A stretch of DNA of 64,000 nt from Lucinisca nassula. Lineage: Eukaryota; Mollusca; Bivalvia; Lucinida; Lucinidae. Location of the stretch: contig OY757011.1 of NCBI GenBank assembly GCA_963580285.1, positions 121,737,846-121,801,845 on the forward strand. The letters run 5' to 3'. A model generated the notes under the pieces. That model made no database searches, was not told the origin of the DNA, and saw only the letters and a list, made by a program, of their open reading frames with translations. Made by a program: the position numbers and the translations under genes. The first letter of the stretch is position 1; every line of letters begins with the position of its first letter. Shown piece by piece: positions 20,890 to 32,700 of this stretch.

Positions 20890-21090
20890 TGCGACAAACA
20901 AAGTATCCGTTAACAAATACTTACATGCCTTCATTTATCTTCCTAGGACTACCCCTGATATTGCGAGCGTCAGCCGAGGGAGCGCCTAGTCCATTTTTTA
21001 CACCTTTGGTATGGCGCGGCCGGGGATCGAACCCGCAACCTCCCATTCCCGAAGCGGACGCTCTACCACTGAGCTATTGGGGCCGGTATC
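20890..21090 (-). repeat. tRNA-derived SINE with well-kept tRNA head
   Basis: On the - strand the head (about 21084-21012) starts GGCCCCAATAGCTCAGTGGT, contains AGAGCGTCCGCTTCGGG and GGTTGCGGGTTCGATCCCC, and ends GGCCGCGCCA. Both internal promoter boxes are near consensus, but the anticodon stem pairs poorly. A non-tRNA body follows (ACCAAAGGTGTAAAAAATGG, then CTCCCTCGGCTGACGC). It is therefore a SINE rather than a functional tRNA gene. Confidence 0.7.
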
Positions 21091-21355
21091 ATATATTGAT
21101 GATGCCAGTAGGTATCTCATGATAAGTTTTGTTTTAAGAGCTCAAATTTTCCAAACACTGTGGTACCCTAAGTGTGATATGGTGAAAATTATTGGTCCAA
21201 CACTTTATCCAGCATTACCATCACTCTCTTCTATGATTGTGAGGTCAAGATTATGGACTTGGGCCTTTTATTGCAGGCCCAATATCACATTTTTGGCAAA
21301 GCATGAGCAGACAAGTTTCCTAAATGTCCTTAATTGTCCCTATTTCTCTGACTTA

Positions 21356-21564
21356 TACAGTGAAATTCCGCTATTAAAACCGCCTAAAATTAAGACAAAT
21401 TCTGCTTTAAAAGCTTATTTCGTAGGTTGCAGTTATTCTTTCTTTGTGTTTTGTACATACTGTGTCCTCTGGTCAGAGACCACCTTTTGGACTGTTCAAA
21501 AGTGGTCTTAAAGACCACTTTTGAACAGTCCCAAAGGTGGTCTTGATATAGGAATTTTACTGTA
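21356..21564. mobile_element. mariner-like MITE (TACAGTGA type)
   Basis: Ends TACAGTGAAATTCCGCTAT and ATAGGAATTTTACTGTA are inverted. Inside is a hairpin, GGACTGTTCAAAAGTGGTCT followed directly by its near-complement. TA flanks are present. Confidence 0.7.
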
Positions 21565-21589
21565 TATGGAACTATGCAGTAGTCAGTTG

Positions 21590-21775
21590 AAATGGAAAAC
21601 CTCCAAGGGAGCTGGCCTGGGTGGTCCATTTGGAGGTGCATCTGGTGATAAGAAGGTCCGGGGTTTGATTCTCACTGGGTTGGTAACATTCTTGTGTGGA
21701 GGTTTATCATGAAGTCATTCTCTCCCTTCAGCTGATTCATGAAGGGCTGTTTCTGGCAAAAGAATGCACTTATGC
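21590..21775 (+). repeat. tRNA-headed SINE family B, 5' half
   Basis: B-box-like GGGGTTTGATTCTCACTGGG, then GGTAACATTCTTGTGTGGAG, TCATTCTCTCCCTTC, GCTGATTCATGAAGGGC and GCAAAAGAATGCACT. The 3' core and tail are absent. Confidence 0.65.
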
Positions 21776-21779
21776 ATAA

Positions 21780-21990
21780 AGAAGCCTCTGTGGTCTAGTG
21801 GTTAAGCTGCTTGCCTCATAAGCCAGGGGTCATGGGTTCAGTTCTGTGCTTCTCCAGACTTTTGGATGTCTTTAAACGAGGTCCTGAATAAGGTCCTGTC
21901 TCCATATGACCTTAGTTATTGGTGGGATGTATAGCCTAAACATACTCACCTCCCTAGAAAAGGTATTGTTAGATAAACTGACTGGCTTGA
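21780..21990 (+). repeat. tRNA-derived SINE (family C)
   Basis: Head GCCTCTGTGGTCTAGTGGTT has an A box and GGGGTCATGGGTTCAGTTCT a B box. The body reads TTTTGGATGTCTTTAAACGA and ends near AAACTGACTGGC. Related heads are at 59190-59275 and 61735-61830. Confidence 0.6.
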
Positions 21991-22292
21991 TATCGTCCAC
22001 ATAGTGTCTACTGGGTCATACACCTCCAGACCAAAACCTCAAAGGGAGATAATTCTTATTGGGGGTGGGTGTGGGGGAATCTTTATATGCCACATTATTT
22101 TTTACTTGGAAGCAAATTCTCTTCAACTGTGGTCATGCCACTACTCTCAACATTTTAAGCGTTATCCCACTGCATAAATTAAGCCAGCCCCATTACTGTT
22201 TATCAACCAATCAGATTACATGTACTTGATTTAATATATTTGTTCATAAATGTAAGTTGCATAATACATTTTGCTTCTCCTCTTATTTTCAG

Positions 22293-22356
22293 GAATGTAG
22301 ATCCCCCAGTATGGTATGACACCAATGTGAAGCTGTTTGAGATACAGAGAGTATAA
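22293..22356 (+). CDS. HID1: HID1 last coding exon
   Basis: Acceptor TTATTTTCAG ends at 22292. The first base completes the split arginine codon, then the peptide reads NVDPPVWYDTNVKLFEIQRV and stops at TAA (22354-22356). This C-terminus is the conserved HID1 end. No frameshift or early stop occurs across the five exons, so the gene appears intact here. Confidence 0.95.
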
Positions 22357-22450
22357 TACTGACTTTGGGAAAAATCTCAGTCTTAGTGTACAAGGATGTT
22401 GAAATCCATGTTGTGTTAGTGATCTGAATAAATACTGTAATTATCATGAA
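22357..22450 (+). terminator. HID1: HID1 3' UTR with polyadenylation signal
   Basis: A canonical AATAAA is at 22427-22432, about 70 bp after the stop, so cleavage is expected around 22445-22455. This would give an unusually short 3' UTR. Later signals are possible. Confidence 0.7.
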
Positions 22451-22632
22451 ACCTGGGGACACATTATGTTTTAAATTTTAAGGAGTATTTGTTTTACTTC
22501 TACAGTAAAGATAGGCAATTAATCATTTTGACAATCGGGGCAATGTAATTGCATAATCTAAATACCTTATTTTAGCTACGCATGTTGAAATGCTTCGATG
22601 GCTGGGTCTGGTTGTTCATACAAATTTGTTAG

Positions 22633-22872
22633 TTAACCCTTATCTTGCTGTTCACGACAACCCCTATCTTTGCAAACAGTGTAGATCCAGATCAGATGGC
22701 TTCTGAAGAAGCCATCTGATCAGGATCTACACTGTTTGGCCATCTGATCAGGATCTACACTGTTTGGCATTCAGTTGATGAATATGTAGCAATAAATTAC
22801 ATAAAGTAATTTGATTGGTTGCTAGACAGAAATGGGTGTGGCTTAAATGAATATTCAGCAAGAGAAGGGTTA
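22633..22872 (-). mobile_element. piggyBac-like MITE (type 2)
   Basis: From TTAACCCTTATCTTGCTG to CAGCAAGAGAAGGGTTA. The central palindrome GATGGCTTCTGAAGAAGCC is intact. The arm GGCCATCTGATCAGGATCTA is tandemly duplicated once (about 22700-22765). Confidence 0.7.
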
Positions 22873-22902
22873 TTATATCAAATGATGTACCATAAAAATC
22901 CT

Positions 22903-23199
22903 CAGCCCCTGCCCATAGGGGCTTGAAGAAATATATGGGCTGCATGATGCTTCCACGCAGAGCTGAATCCGGCCTGCACACTAGTACTGGTAAACAGCTT
23001 AGAGGATCTAAGCCTGTCCAGGAACCGCGGTGCGAGGTGGACCGTCCATGCTAATAAACCCAATTGGTTTCATTGGGCGACAGGGCTTGAGATGTCATTT
23101 CATCTCAATGTCGGGTAAAAGTCCCACAAAATTGGAAGCAACGTCTCCAAAATGACCTTTACAGTGTTGACGGGGACGTTAAACCTCAAATCAAACAAA
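22903..23199 (+). repeat. SINE family A, sense, with perfect 14-bp target duplication
   Basis: From CAGCCCCTGCCCATAGGGGC to AAACCTCAAATCAAACAAA. ACCATAAAAATCCT lies on both sides (22889-22902 and 23200-23213). Confidence 0.9.
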
Positions 23200-23389
23200 A
23201 CCATAAAAATCCTAAAAATTCGGACACCTTGAGGACTTGCTTCAATTCTTCTAAATTTTAACAAATTTGTTTCATGGTCCAGTAAGGAGTCCAAAAGGTG
23301 GAAAAGCAATGGCAAAGTACTCCCTTCAGGAGCAGTCTGATCTGGGTCTGCACTGGTTGCTTAGGCCTAATACTTAGGATCATTACAGT

Positions 23390-23738
23390 AATATGGCATA
23401 ATTATATCCTTATATTTTTGCTGAAACAAATGTAAATAGCTTTGCATATGCAAAAGCTACTTACATGTACATGTTTTTCAGCAAAAATAATTGAGTATTA
23501 GTAAATTGTATGTACTGAAACAGTTGGCATTTTGACCACTAAACCCAGCAGACAAACGTCGCTAGGGCAACGTCAAATCAACGTCGGTGCAACGTCACGA
23601 CGTTGCACCGACGTGGATGTGACGTTGCCTAAATGTCATGACGTACTGATGGTGATGGACTTCACAATTACGTGATGTGCCTGCTGGGAAAGAGCTTATT
23701 AAGTTAACAATACTTTGAACAACTGGACTCTGTAGTTT
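23390..23738. mobile_element. CCAGTTGTTCAAA foldback MITE split by another MITE
   Basis: The left part has the hairpin centre (TAGCTTTGCATATGCAAAAG) and ends TTTGACCACTAA. The right part, from AGAGCTTATTAAGTTAAC to TTTGAACAACTGGACTC, is the remaining arm. The element at 23544-23688 lies between them. The outer left arm is worn. Confidence 0.6.
23544..23688. mobile_element. ACGTTG-rich MITE
   Basis: Ends CCCAGCAGACAAACG and CGTGATGTGCCTGCTGGG form an inverted repeat. The body is made of AACGTC/GACGTT steps with a central palindrome GTGCAACGTCACGACGTTGC. It interrupts the foldback MITE at 23390-23738. Confidence 0.65.
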
Positions 23739-23739
23739 T

Positions 23740-24726
23740 AGGACAAATAATTTATATGGCTCTGAATATTTTATCAGTTTTGTTTTGGGTTGGCTGGTGG
23801 GCAGGCTGTTATGATCTTTGAAGATTCTTTCACTTTTATTGAGGCAATAGTATATATAAAAAAATGGTGGTTCTTGTAGAAAAATCACCCAACCTTCCAT
23901 TACACAACTTGGTGTCACACATGTGATGTAAGCAAGGCTCAAACCTACTGCACTTGGCTCTGTTGAATCTTTTTGTGTGCACAGGCTCACAGCCGAACTT
24001 CTGTGACTCTAATACCACTGAGACAGTACTACGTAAATTTGTTTTTTCACAGTGAAGGTTATGGTAATAAAAACTAAGAACTCATGAGTGAGTTAGAATT
24101 ACTGCAATGAGCCTATGTATTGGGACAGGTAGGCCTGAGCAAACAGTGCAGACCCAGTTCATGATCAGGGTCTACACTGTTTGCCTATCCACCTGCACCT
24201 TTTGGACTCCTTGCTGGATCATGAAACAAATTTGTTAAAATTTTAGAAGAATTACAGCATATCCTCAAGGTTAACTGAACTTTTAGGATTTTTAGGGTAG
24301 TCATGGTAATTGGAGTGTCACTATATTTGGACAGACAGGCATGAGCACATTGTGTGTGTAGATATTGATCACACTGCAAGCTGATGACTCATTGAGGGCT
24401 GTTCCTCTTGTGGTTCATTATATACATTATTTACCTATGTTTTTGTACAGATAGGCCAGAACAAATTGTGAAAACCCCGATGAGACGCCGCCTCATCAGG
24501 GTCTACACTATTTGACACTCATCTAGCAATTTGCAGACACAACATCATGTAGTAAGTTGTGCTTGTTCAAATTTTGGAAGAATGGTAAGGGGTTGAGGTG
24601 TCTGAATATTTAGGATAAATACAGTAGCTGGCAAACTATAGATCCAAATGAGATATCTCATTGAGTCTTTTCATCTGGATCTACAGTTTGCATAGGTATC
24701 TATACTGGTCTGCTGTGTGGACAGGG
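23740..24726. other. intergenic DNA with repeat fragments
   Basis: Contains a degraded tRNA-like head on the - strand near 23925-24030, a fragment matching 3950-4080 and 23215-23300 (ATGAAACAAATTTGTTAAAA), and small palindromes such as ACAAATTGTGAAAACCCCGA with its partner at about 24467-24520. No gene is supported. Confidence 0.4.
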
Positions 24727-24949
24727 TTAACGCTTTTTGTACCAAATATAATCCTCCTTAAATACAGCAGGAATCCATTGCAAAGTTCACGGGTGTCAGG
24801 TTGTGTTTTCTGAAGAAAAAAAAAAAAAAGGCTTAACTTTTCACGAATAGTGTAGGTCCTGATCAGACCGCGCATTCTGTGGCGTCTGATCTGGGCCTGC
24901 ACTGTTTGCCAATTACCTGTTTTGGGCTTTTTGGTACAAAATGGGTTAA
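24727..24949 (+). mobile_element. piggyBac-like MITE (type 1)
   Basis: From TTAACGCTTTTTGTACCAAA to TTTTGGTACAAAATGGGTTAA, with the inner palindrome around GATCAGACCGC ... GGCGTCTGATCTGGG. Confidence 0.7.
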
Positions 24950-25285
24950 AGGAGCCTTTATGCAAGTCATTATGAATGTATCAGGTCACAAGCAGATCAA
25001 AATTAAGAGGAAAAACCAGACTTCAGCATCTTATCTTAGCTTGGGAAATTCCTGTATCTCTGCTCAGATTCTCTTGCTTGCATGTATAACAATACAGGGA
25101 GCTATAGTTCCATCACTTATGTATTTGTAGTGGTGCCCACATACGCTGCTTTGTGTAAATAGACACACATTAGCCCTTCCACCCCGAGCCTCTGAAGTGC
25201 ACTTCTCCATTTATGAATATGAACACATCCATTCTGTAAATACAGGTTTAACCAAAATCATTTAGAGAATGGCAAACAGTGTCAA

Positions 25286-25539
25286 TCCAGGGGCCAGTTG
25301 TTCAAAGACTTGTTAACTTAACGAGCTTGTTAGTGGTCAGATTGTTAAGTGTTCTAGCAAGTACAATATCTAAAATTTGGGTATTTTTGCTGAAAAATGT
25401 GAGTGGCTTTTGCGTATTATGCAAAAGCCACTCACATTTTTTTTCAGCAAAAATATTAGCATGTATGCAATATTACATGATCAAAGTTTTAACAATTGTT
25501 AACTAACGGCATTATTAGTTTTGAACAACTGGCCCCTGA
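25286..25539. mobile_element. CCAGTTGTTCAAA foldback MITE, complete
   Basis: Ends GGGGCCAGTTGTTCAAAG and TTTTGAACAACTGGCCCC. The central hairpin arms read GAGTGGCTTTTGCG and GCAAAAGCCACTC, inside GCTGAAAAATGTGA arms. Confidence 0.8.
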
Positions 25540-26059
25540 TGAGCCGTCTCAACTGGATGTACAATTTGCATGCATATCTGTACACATCTGAAGTGTTGAG
25601 AGAGTAAGAGCAGATCAATTGTTGGAACATTGTATTAATGAACATTCACTTGCTGCTGTTTGTGAATCAGTGCAGGTTTAATAAATTATCTAACTTATAT
25701 TTCTTACTCCTATTTACCCGTTTCCATCCATCATTTGACAGGGCTAACATTAAAACAACAACAAAAAAAAAAAATGATACACAGTTTCTATTAAAATTGG
25801 AACTGCATCCTTTATATTATAACTTTGTCATTGTCCAATGATATTGGCGAGAACCATTGTTTATTTGATATTATTTAATAATCATGTGATTATTACTTCA
25901 GTATTCATTGAAGCGTGAACAAAATAAGCCTCCAAAGTGTTCTGTAAATGCACTAGAAATGTTAAAAGATGTTTTTGTTTTGTAAAGGACTGACAGATTC
26001 AAATGGAATGGATACAGCTAGCATATTTTCTGTTTTTGTTTAACAAAGGTTATCAGATA

Positions 26060-26440
26060 GCTTTCAGGACTTTTCTGATCTCTTTGCTACAAACCAAGCA
26101 TGACCATGACTTTCTGATCACTTTGCTACAAACCAAGCATGACCATGACTTTCTGATCACTTTCCTACAAACCAAGCACTGGTAGTGACTTTTCTGATCA
26201 CTTTGTTGCAAACTAAGCACTTATAGGGACTTTTCTGAACCAAGCACTGGTAGTGACTTTTCTGACTACTTTGCTGCAAACCAAACACTGATAGTGACTT
26301 TCCTGAACCAAGCACTGGTAGTGACTTTTCTGACTACTTTGCTGCAAACCAAACACTGATAGTGACTTTCCTGAACGAAGCACTGGTAGTGACTGTCCTG
26401 ACTACTTTGCTGCAAACCAAGCACTGATAGTGCTTTGTAG
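26060..26440. repeat. minisatellite of CTACAAACCAAGCA units
   Basis: About eight imperfect units of roughly 38 bp (TTTCTGATCACTTTGCTACA, AACCAAGCATGACCATGA), changing to roughly 75-bp higher-order units with AAGCACTGGTAGTGACTTTT. It is non-coding. Confidence 0.8.
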
Positions 26441-26704
26441 CCAAGTGATTGGAAAAGTCATGAAATGGATCTTCTTATAAAGGATATAATTAATTAGTGA
26501 GGCGGATGTATTTTGAAGGGTTGCCTCACCTGCAGGTGTATCCATTCAGCTTAACTCTTTGCATGCTGGGTAATTTTGTGTGCTTATTTGTTGTCTCTGG
26601 ATTTTTTTTTAAATTAAGTTTGAAAAAAGAACTTCCAGGAATACCATCAGAGTGTCAAACAGTTTGGATACAGATCAGGCTCATTTTGTCGGACCTGATC
26701 ACCT

Positions 26705-26947
26705 TGGGCCAGTTGTTCAAAGCATCGTTAGCTTAACGAGCTCGTTAGTGGTCATATTGTTAACTGTTCTAGCAAGTACAATAACTAAAATTTTGGTATT
26801 TTTGCTGAAAAAATGTGAGCAGCTTTTGCGTCTGCAAAAGCTGCTCACATTTTCTCAGCAAAAATTTCAGCATATTTGCCATATTTACTGATCAAAGTTT
26901 TAATGATACGTTAACTAACGACGTCGTTAGTTTTGAACAACTGGCCC
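26705..26947. mobile_element. CCAGTTGTTCAAA foldback MITE, best-kept copy
   Basis: Ends TGGGCCAGTTGTTCAAAG and TTTTGAACAACTGGCCCC. The left inner arm is GTTAGCTTAACGAGCTCG and the right arm is TTAACTAACGACGTCGTTAG. The central hairpin is GAGCAGCTTTTGCG / GCAAAAGCTGCTC. Confidence 0.85.
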
Positions 26948-27089
26948 CTGATTGGGGGTCCAATCTATTTGCAAATGTTACCAGCAGGCGACAAAAGTCG
27001 GAACTGACACCACTAGTACGAAAAGAGTTGAAGTGATTAGTGGAGGCAGCTTTTAAATTTTGGAGTCTCCAACCTTATAGGGCATTATC

Positions 27090-27400
27090 CCGCCCCCGCC
27101 CATTGGGGCTTGGAGAAATCGATTGGGATGCATGATGCTTCCACGCAGAGCTGATACCGACCACACATGAGTACTGGTAATCCGCTTAGAACATCTAAGT
27201 CTGCCCAGGAAAATTGCTGCGAGTCGGCCTGTCCATACTTATAAACCCTATAAACCCTATTTGTTTCATTGGGCGGCGCGGCAGGGGTTGAGATGTCATT
27301 TCATCTCAATGTCGGGTAAAAGTCTCACAAAATTGGAAGCAACGTCTTCAAAATGACCTAAGTATTGTTGACGGGGATGTTAAACCTCAAATCAAACAAA
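27090..27400 (+). repeat. SINE family A, sense, with perfect 13-bp target duplication
   Basis: From CCGCCCCCGCCCATTGGGGC to AAACCTCAAATCAAACAAA. ATAGGGCATTATC lies at 27077-27089 and again at 27401-27413. A small TATAAACCC duplication is inside. Confidence 0.9.
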
Positions 27401-27810
27401 ATAGGGCATTATCTTAGATTCTTAAGAGTAGCCCATTTGGTAAAGGATTCAAATGTAAGGGTATCTCCACTACCTGTGTTGAGGAAACAACTTCCGTTTA
27501 AAACTGATGGTGACATTTGCCATACAATGATTTGCAATGTTTTCACATTAATCAAAAATAAGATGATGATTCTGACAGAGTATCTTTATGTGAAAGGCAT
27601 ACATATTACAGGGAAATCAGTTTATTGCCAATTAAAAAAAGTCTCCTTTTTAAAAAATGGTCTCCTTTTTAAAAAATAGTTGCTACTGTTGTTGTTACAT
27701 ATAACTTCCGACGCTATCAATGCACCTCGTCTAGAGTAGTAATTATGTCTCCCCCGAAAAAATTTTTTTCGGAGAGACATATTGTTTTTCCCCCGGGCGT
27801 CTGTCTGTCC

Positions 27811-27853
<43 letters not shown>

Positions 27854-29702
27854 CGTCCGTCCGTCTGTCTGTCTGTCTGTCTGTCTGTCACACATTCGTG
27901 TCCGCTCTGTAACTTGAAAACCGTTAAAGCTATCTTCACGAAACTTGGTATAAATATTAATCAGCATTAGACGACGTGCAGTGAGCAAGAACTATAACTC
28001 TCGCATTTATACTTTTTGAATTATCTCCCTTGGAAGTTTGTTGGTATGTATATATGTATGGGCAAATCGTGTCCAGTCAATAACTTTCTTATTTTTTGAT
28101 GGATTTTAAAATTACTTGGCAGAAATATTAACAACCATAAGACGATGTGTGGTGCGCATGAGGCAGGTCAGTACCTCAAAGGTCAAGGTCATACTTAGAG
28201 GTCAAAGGTCAAAAAAGGGGCCTTTTTTTCGTATTTGGTCAATAACTTTCTTATTTTGAGATGGATTTTAAAATTACTTGGCATAATTATTAACAACCAT
28301 AAGACGATGTGTGGTGCACATGAGGCAGATCGGTACCTCAAAGGTCAAGGTCATACTTAGAGGTCAAAGGTCAAAAAGGGGACCTTTTTTTCGTATTTGG
28401 TCAATAACTTTCTTATTTTGAGATGGATTTTGAAATCACATGGCAGAAATGTTAACCAATATAAGGTGATGTGTTGCGCGCATGACCCAGGTTGGTACCT
28501 GAAAGGTCAAGGTCATACTTAGAGGTCAAAGGTAAAAAAGGGGCCTTTTTTCGGGTTTTGTCAATAACTTGCTTATTTTTAAATAGAATTTGAAGTTACT
28601 TGGCAAACATGTTAACTATCATGGGACGATGTGTTGCATGCATGATTCAGTTTGGTATGAAAAATGTCAAGGTCATACATAGAGGTCAAAGGTAAAAAAG
28701 GGGCCTTTTTTCGTGTTTGTTCAATAACTTTCTTATTTTTAGATGGATTTTGAAATTGCTAGGCAGAAATGTTAACCACCATGAGATGATGTGTTGCACG
28801 CATGACCCAGTTTGGTACCTGAAAGGTCAAGGTCAAACATAGAGGTTAAAGGTAAAAAAAGGGCCCTTTTTTCCGTATTTGGTCAATAACTTTCTTATTT
28901 TGAGATGGATTTTGAAATTACTTGGTATAATTATTAACAACCATAAGACGATGTGTTATGCGCATGAGGCAGGTCGGTACCTCAAAGGTCAAGGTCATAC
29001 TTAGAGGTCAAAGGTAAAAAAGGGGCCTTTTTTTCGTATTTGGTCAATAACTTTCTAATTTTTTGATGGATTTTAAAATTACTTGGCATAATTATTAACA
29101 ACCATGAGACGATGTGTGGTGCACATGGGGCAGGTCAGTACCTCAAAGGTCAAGGTCATACTTAGAGGTCAAAGGTCAAAAAGGGGGCCTTTTTTTCGTA
29201 TTTGGTCAATAACTTTCTTATTTTGAGATGGATTTTGAAATCACTTGGCAGAAATGTTAACCAATATAAGGCGATGTGTGGTGCGCTTGACCCAGGTTGG
29301 TACCTGAAAGGTCAAGGTCATACTTAGAGGTCAAAGGTAAAAAAAGGGGCCTTTTTATGGGTTTTGTCAATAACTTGCTTATTTTTAAATAGAATTTGAA
29401 GTTACTTGGCAAACATGTTAACTATCATGGGACGATGTGTTGCATGCATGATTCAGTTTGGTATGAAAAATGTCAAGGTCATACATAGAGGTCAAAGGTA
29501 AAAAGGGGCCTTTTTTCGTGTTTGGTCCATAACTTTCTTATTTTTAGATGGATTTTGAAATTGCTAGGCAGAAATGTTAACCACCATGAGATGATGTGTT
29601 GCACGCATGACCCAGTTTCGTACCTGAAAGGTCAAGGTCATACATAGAGGTTAAAGGTAAAAAAAAAGGGGCCTCTTGTGTTCTGTCAATAACTTTCTTA
29701 TT

Positions 29703-32700
29703 ATGCCCCCAACTTTGAAAAAGTTGGAGGGGCATATTGGTTCTGGTTCGTTCGTCATTTCGTCCGTCCGTTACGCTTTTGATGCAGAGCATAACTAAAG
29801 AACCGTGTATGCTAGGGTTTTGAAATTTCATATATGGATTCCTCATGGAAAATTAGCTGAGGCGTATTTTTTTTCTCGTCCAGATTATGTCCCCTTCAAG
29901 AGTTATTGCCCTTTGAAATTTTTTTAATAAAATCTTGTAAGCTAGATATTTCAAAAACTATTGGAGCTAGAGCCTTGAAAGTTGGTGAATATATTGGTGG
30001 TGATAAGTAGATGAACTGATTAACTTTTGACAAAACTCTGAAAAATACTTTGTGAGTTATGGCCCTTTGTCATTTTGGTAATTTGTGCCCATTGTAATGC
30101 TAAAAGTGATGCATACCATAACTTTAGAACCGTGTATGCTAGGGTTTTGAAATTTCATGTATGGATTCCATATGGAAAATAAGCGGACGTATATTTTTTT
30201 TCTTGTCCGGATTATGCCCCTTTCAAGAGTTATTGCCCTTTGAAATTTTTTTTAATAAAAATCTTGTCAGCAAGATATCTCAAAAGCTATTGGAGCTAGA
30301 GCCTTGAAAGTTGGTGAATAGATTGTTGGAGATGAGAAAATGAACTGATTAACTTATGACAAAATTCCGAAACATACTTTTTGAGTTATGGCCCTTTGTC
30401 ATTTTGGTAATTTGTGCCCATTGTAATGTATGCTAAAAGTGATGCATAGCATAACTTTAGAACCGTGTATGCTATTGTTTTGAAATTTCATATATGCATT
30501 TCTGATGGAAAATAAGCTGACGTGTATTTTTTTTTCTCGTCAGGATTATGCCCCTTTCAAGAGTTATTGCCCTTTGAAATTTTTTAAATAGAATCTTGTC
30601 AGCAAGATATCTCAAAAACTATTGGAGCTAGAGCCTTGAAAGTTAATGAATATATTGGTGGTGATGAGTATTTGAACTGATTAACTTTTGACAAAATTCC
30701 AAAAAATACTTTGTTAGTTATGGCCCTTTGTCATTTTGGTAATTTGTGCCCATTGTAATGTATGCTAAAAGTGATGCATAGCATAACTTTAGAACCGTGT
30801 ATGCTAGGGTTTTGAAATTTCATACATGGATTCCTCATGGAAAATTAGCTGACACGTATTTTTTTCTCATCTGGATTATGCCCCTTTCAAGAGTTATTGC
30901 CCTTTGAAATTTTTTTAATAAAATCTTGTCAGCAAAATATCTCAAACACTATTGGAGCTAGAGCCTTGAAAGTTGTTGAGTATATTGGTGGTGATGAGTA
31001 TATGAACTGATTAACTTTTGACAAAATTCCAAAAAATACTTTGCGAGTTATGGCCCTTTGTCATTTTGGTAATTTGTGCCCATTGTAATGAATGCTAAAA
31101 GTGATGCATAGTATAACTTTAGAACTGTGTATGCTATGGTTTTGAAATTTCATATATGCATTCCTAATGGAAAATAAGCTGAAGGGTATTTTTTTCTCAT
31201 CCGGATTATGCCCATTTCAAGAGTTGTTGCCCTTTGAATTTTTTTTAATAAAATATTTTCAGCAAGATATCTCAAAAACTATTATAGCTAGAGCCTTGAA
31301 AGTTGGTGAACATATTGGTGGTGATGAGTGGATGGACTGATTAACTTTTGACAAAATTCGGAAAAACACTTTGTGAGTTATAGCCCTTTGTCATTTTGGT
31401 AATTTGTGCCCATTGTAATATATGCTAAAAGTGATGCATAGTATAACTTTAGAACCGTGTATGCTATGGTTTTTAAATTTCATATATGCATTCCTGAAGG
31501 AAAATTAGCTGACAAGCATTTTTTTCTCATCCAGATTATGCCCCTTTCAAGAGTTATTGCCCTTTGAAGTTTTTTTTGAATAAAATCTTGTCAGCAAAAT
31601 ATCTCAAAAACTATTATAGCTACAGCCTTGAATGTTGGTGAATACACGTAGATTGGTGTTGATGAGTAGATGACCTGCTTAACTTTTAACAAAATTCCGA
31701 AAAATACTTTGTGAGTTATGGCCCTTTGTCATTTTGGTAATTTGTGCCCATTATAATGTATGCTAAAAGTGATGCATAGCATAATTTTAGAACTGTATAT
31801 GCTATTGTTTTGAAATTTCATATATGCATTCCTGATGGAAAATAAGCTGATGCGTATTTTTTTTTCTCACCCGGATTATGCCTCTTTCAAGAGTTATTGC
31901 CCTTTGAAGTTTTTTAAATAAAATCTTGTCAGCAAGAGATCTCAAAAACTATTATAGCTAGAGTCTTGAAAGTTGATGAAAAGATTGGTGGTGATGAGTA
32001 GATGACCTGATTAACTTTTGACAAAATTTGAGTTATGGCCCTTCGTCATTTTGGTAATATGTGTCTATTGTAATGTATGCTAAAAGTGATGCATTCCATA
32101 ACTTTAGAACCGTGTATGCTATGGTTTTGAAATTTCATATATGCGTTCCTGATGGAAAATAAGCTGACACATATTTTTTTTCATCCGGATTAACTTAAGA
32201 ACCATGTAAGCTAGGGTTTTGAAATTTCATATATGGATTCGCTATGGAAAATTAGCTGACACATATTTTTTTCTCATCCGCATTACGCCCCCTTCAAAAG
32301 TTATTGTCCTTTGATTTATTTGTTAGTATAACCTTTGGGCCAAGGCCACACACTTTGAATTATTATTGTAATCATGGTAATTTTCAGTTTCATTGGACGG
32401 GGTTTTCAAAAATTCTGTCCTATAAAATAGCGCTGTCCGGGTGGGTGGTTGGGCGGGTAGATGGGCATTTTTTTTTTATTATTTTTTTGTGTTTTTTTTT
32501 CTACATAAACACATATAAACAGAGATTATACCCCTACACAAAAGTTGATATAGTTTATATGGGGTGGGGATATGCCATTTGTCCTGTACATACATAAATA
32601 CATGCATGCATACATCGCTACCCTACTCTACCCTACCCCATGCTTCCCCACTCAAACCCACCCACCCCACCACACCACACTACACCCCACCCCACCCAAC

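Larger units (their letters stand above)
1..22450 (+). other. HID1: HID1 gene, 3' portion (five last coding exons, introns, 3' UTR)
   Basis: Five short open blocks, each with a good acceptor and donor and mutually compatible phases, join into about 200 residues that I recognise as the C-terminal part of HID1 (dymeclin/HID1 family). The family is known as a peripheral, N-myristoylated Golgi protein needed for dense-core-vesicle and peptide-hormone sorting. Introns of about 2.0, 2.7, 3.4 and 1.8 kb separate the exons and are filled with SINEs, MITEs and HINE-like elements. No exon was found in positions 1-11959, so the preceding intron is probably longer than 11.9 kb and the N-terminal part of the gene lies left of the window. 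The right limit is set by an AATAAA about 70 bp after the stop. Confidence 0.85.

Noticed and set aside
21012..21084. Functional tRNA gene on the - strand
   Set aside because: The A and B boxes are good but the anticodon stem is poorly paired and a SINE-like body follows.
27622..27988. Open frames with RTDRQTDRQTD repeats
   Set aside because: Product of the (GTCT)n run at the 5' end of element F.
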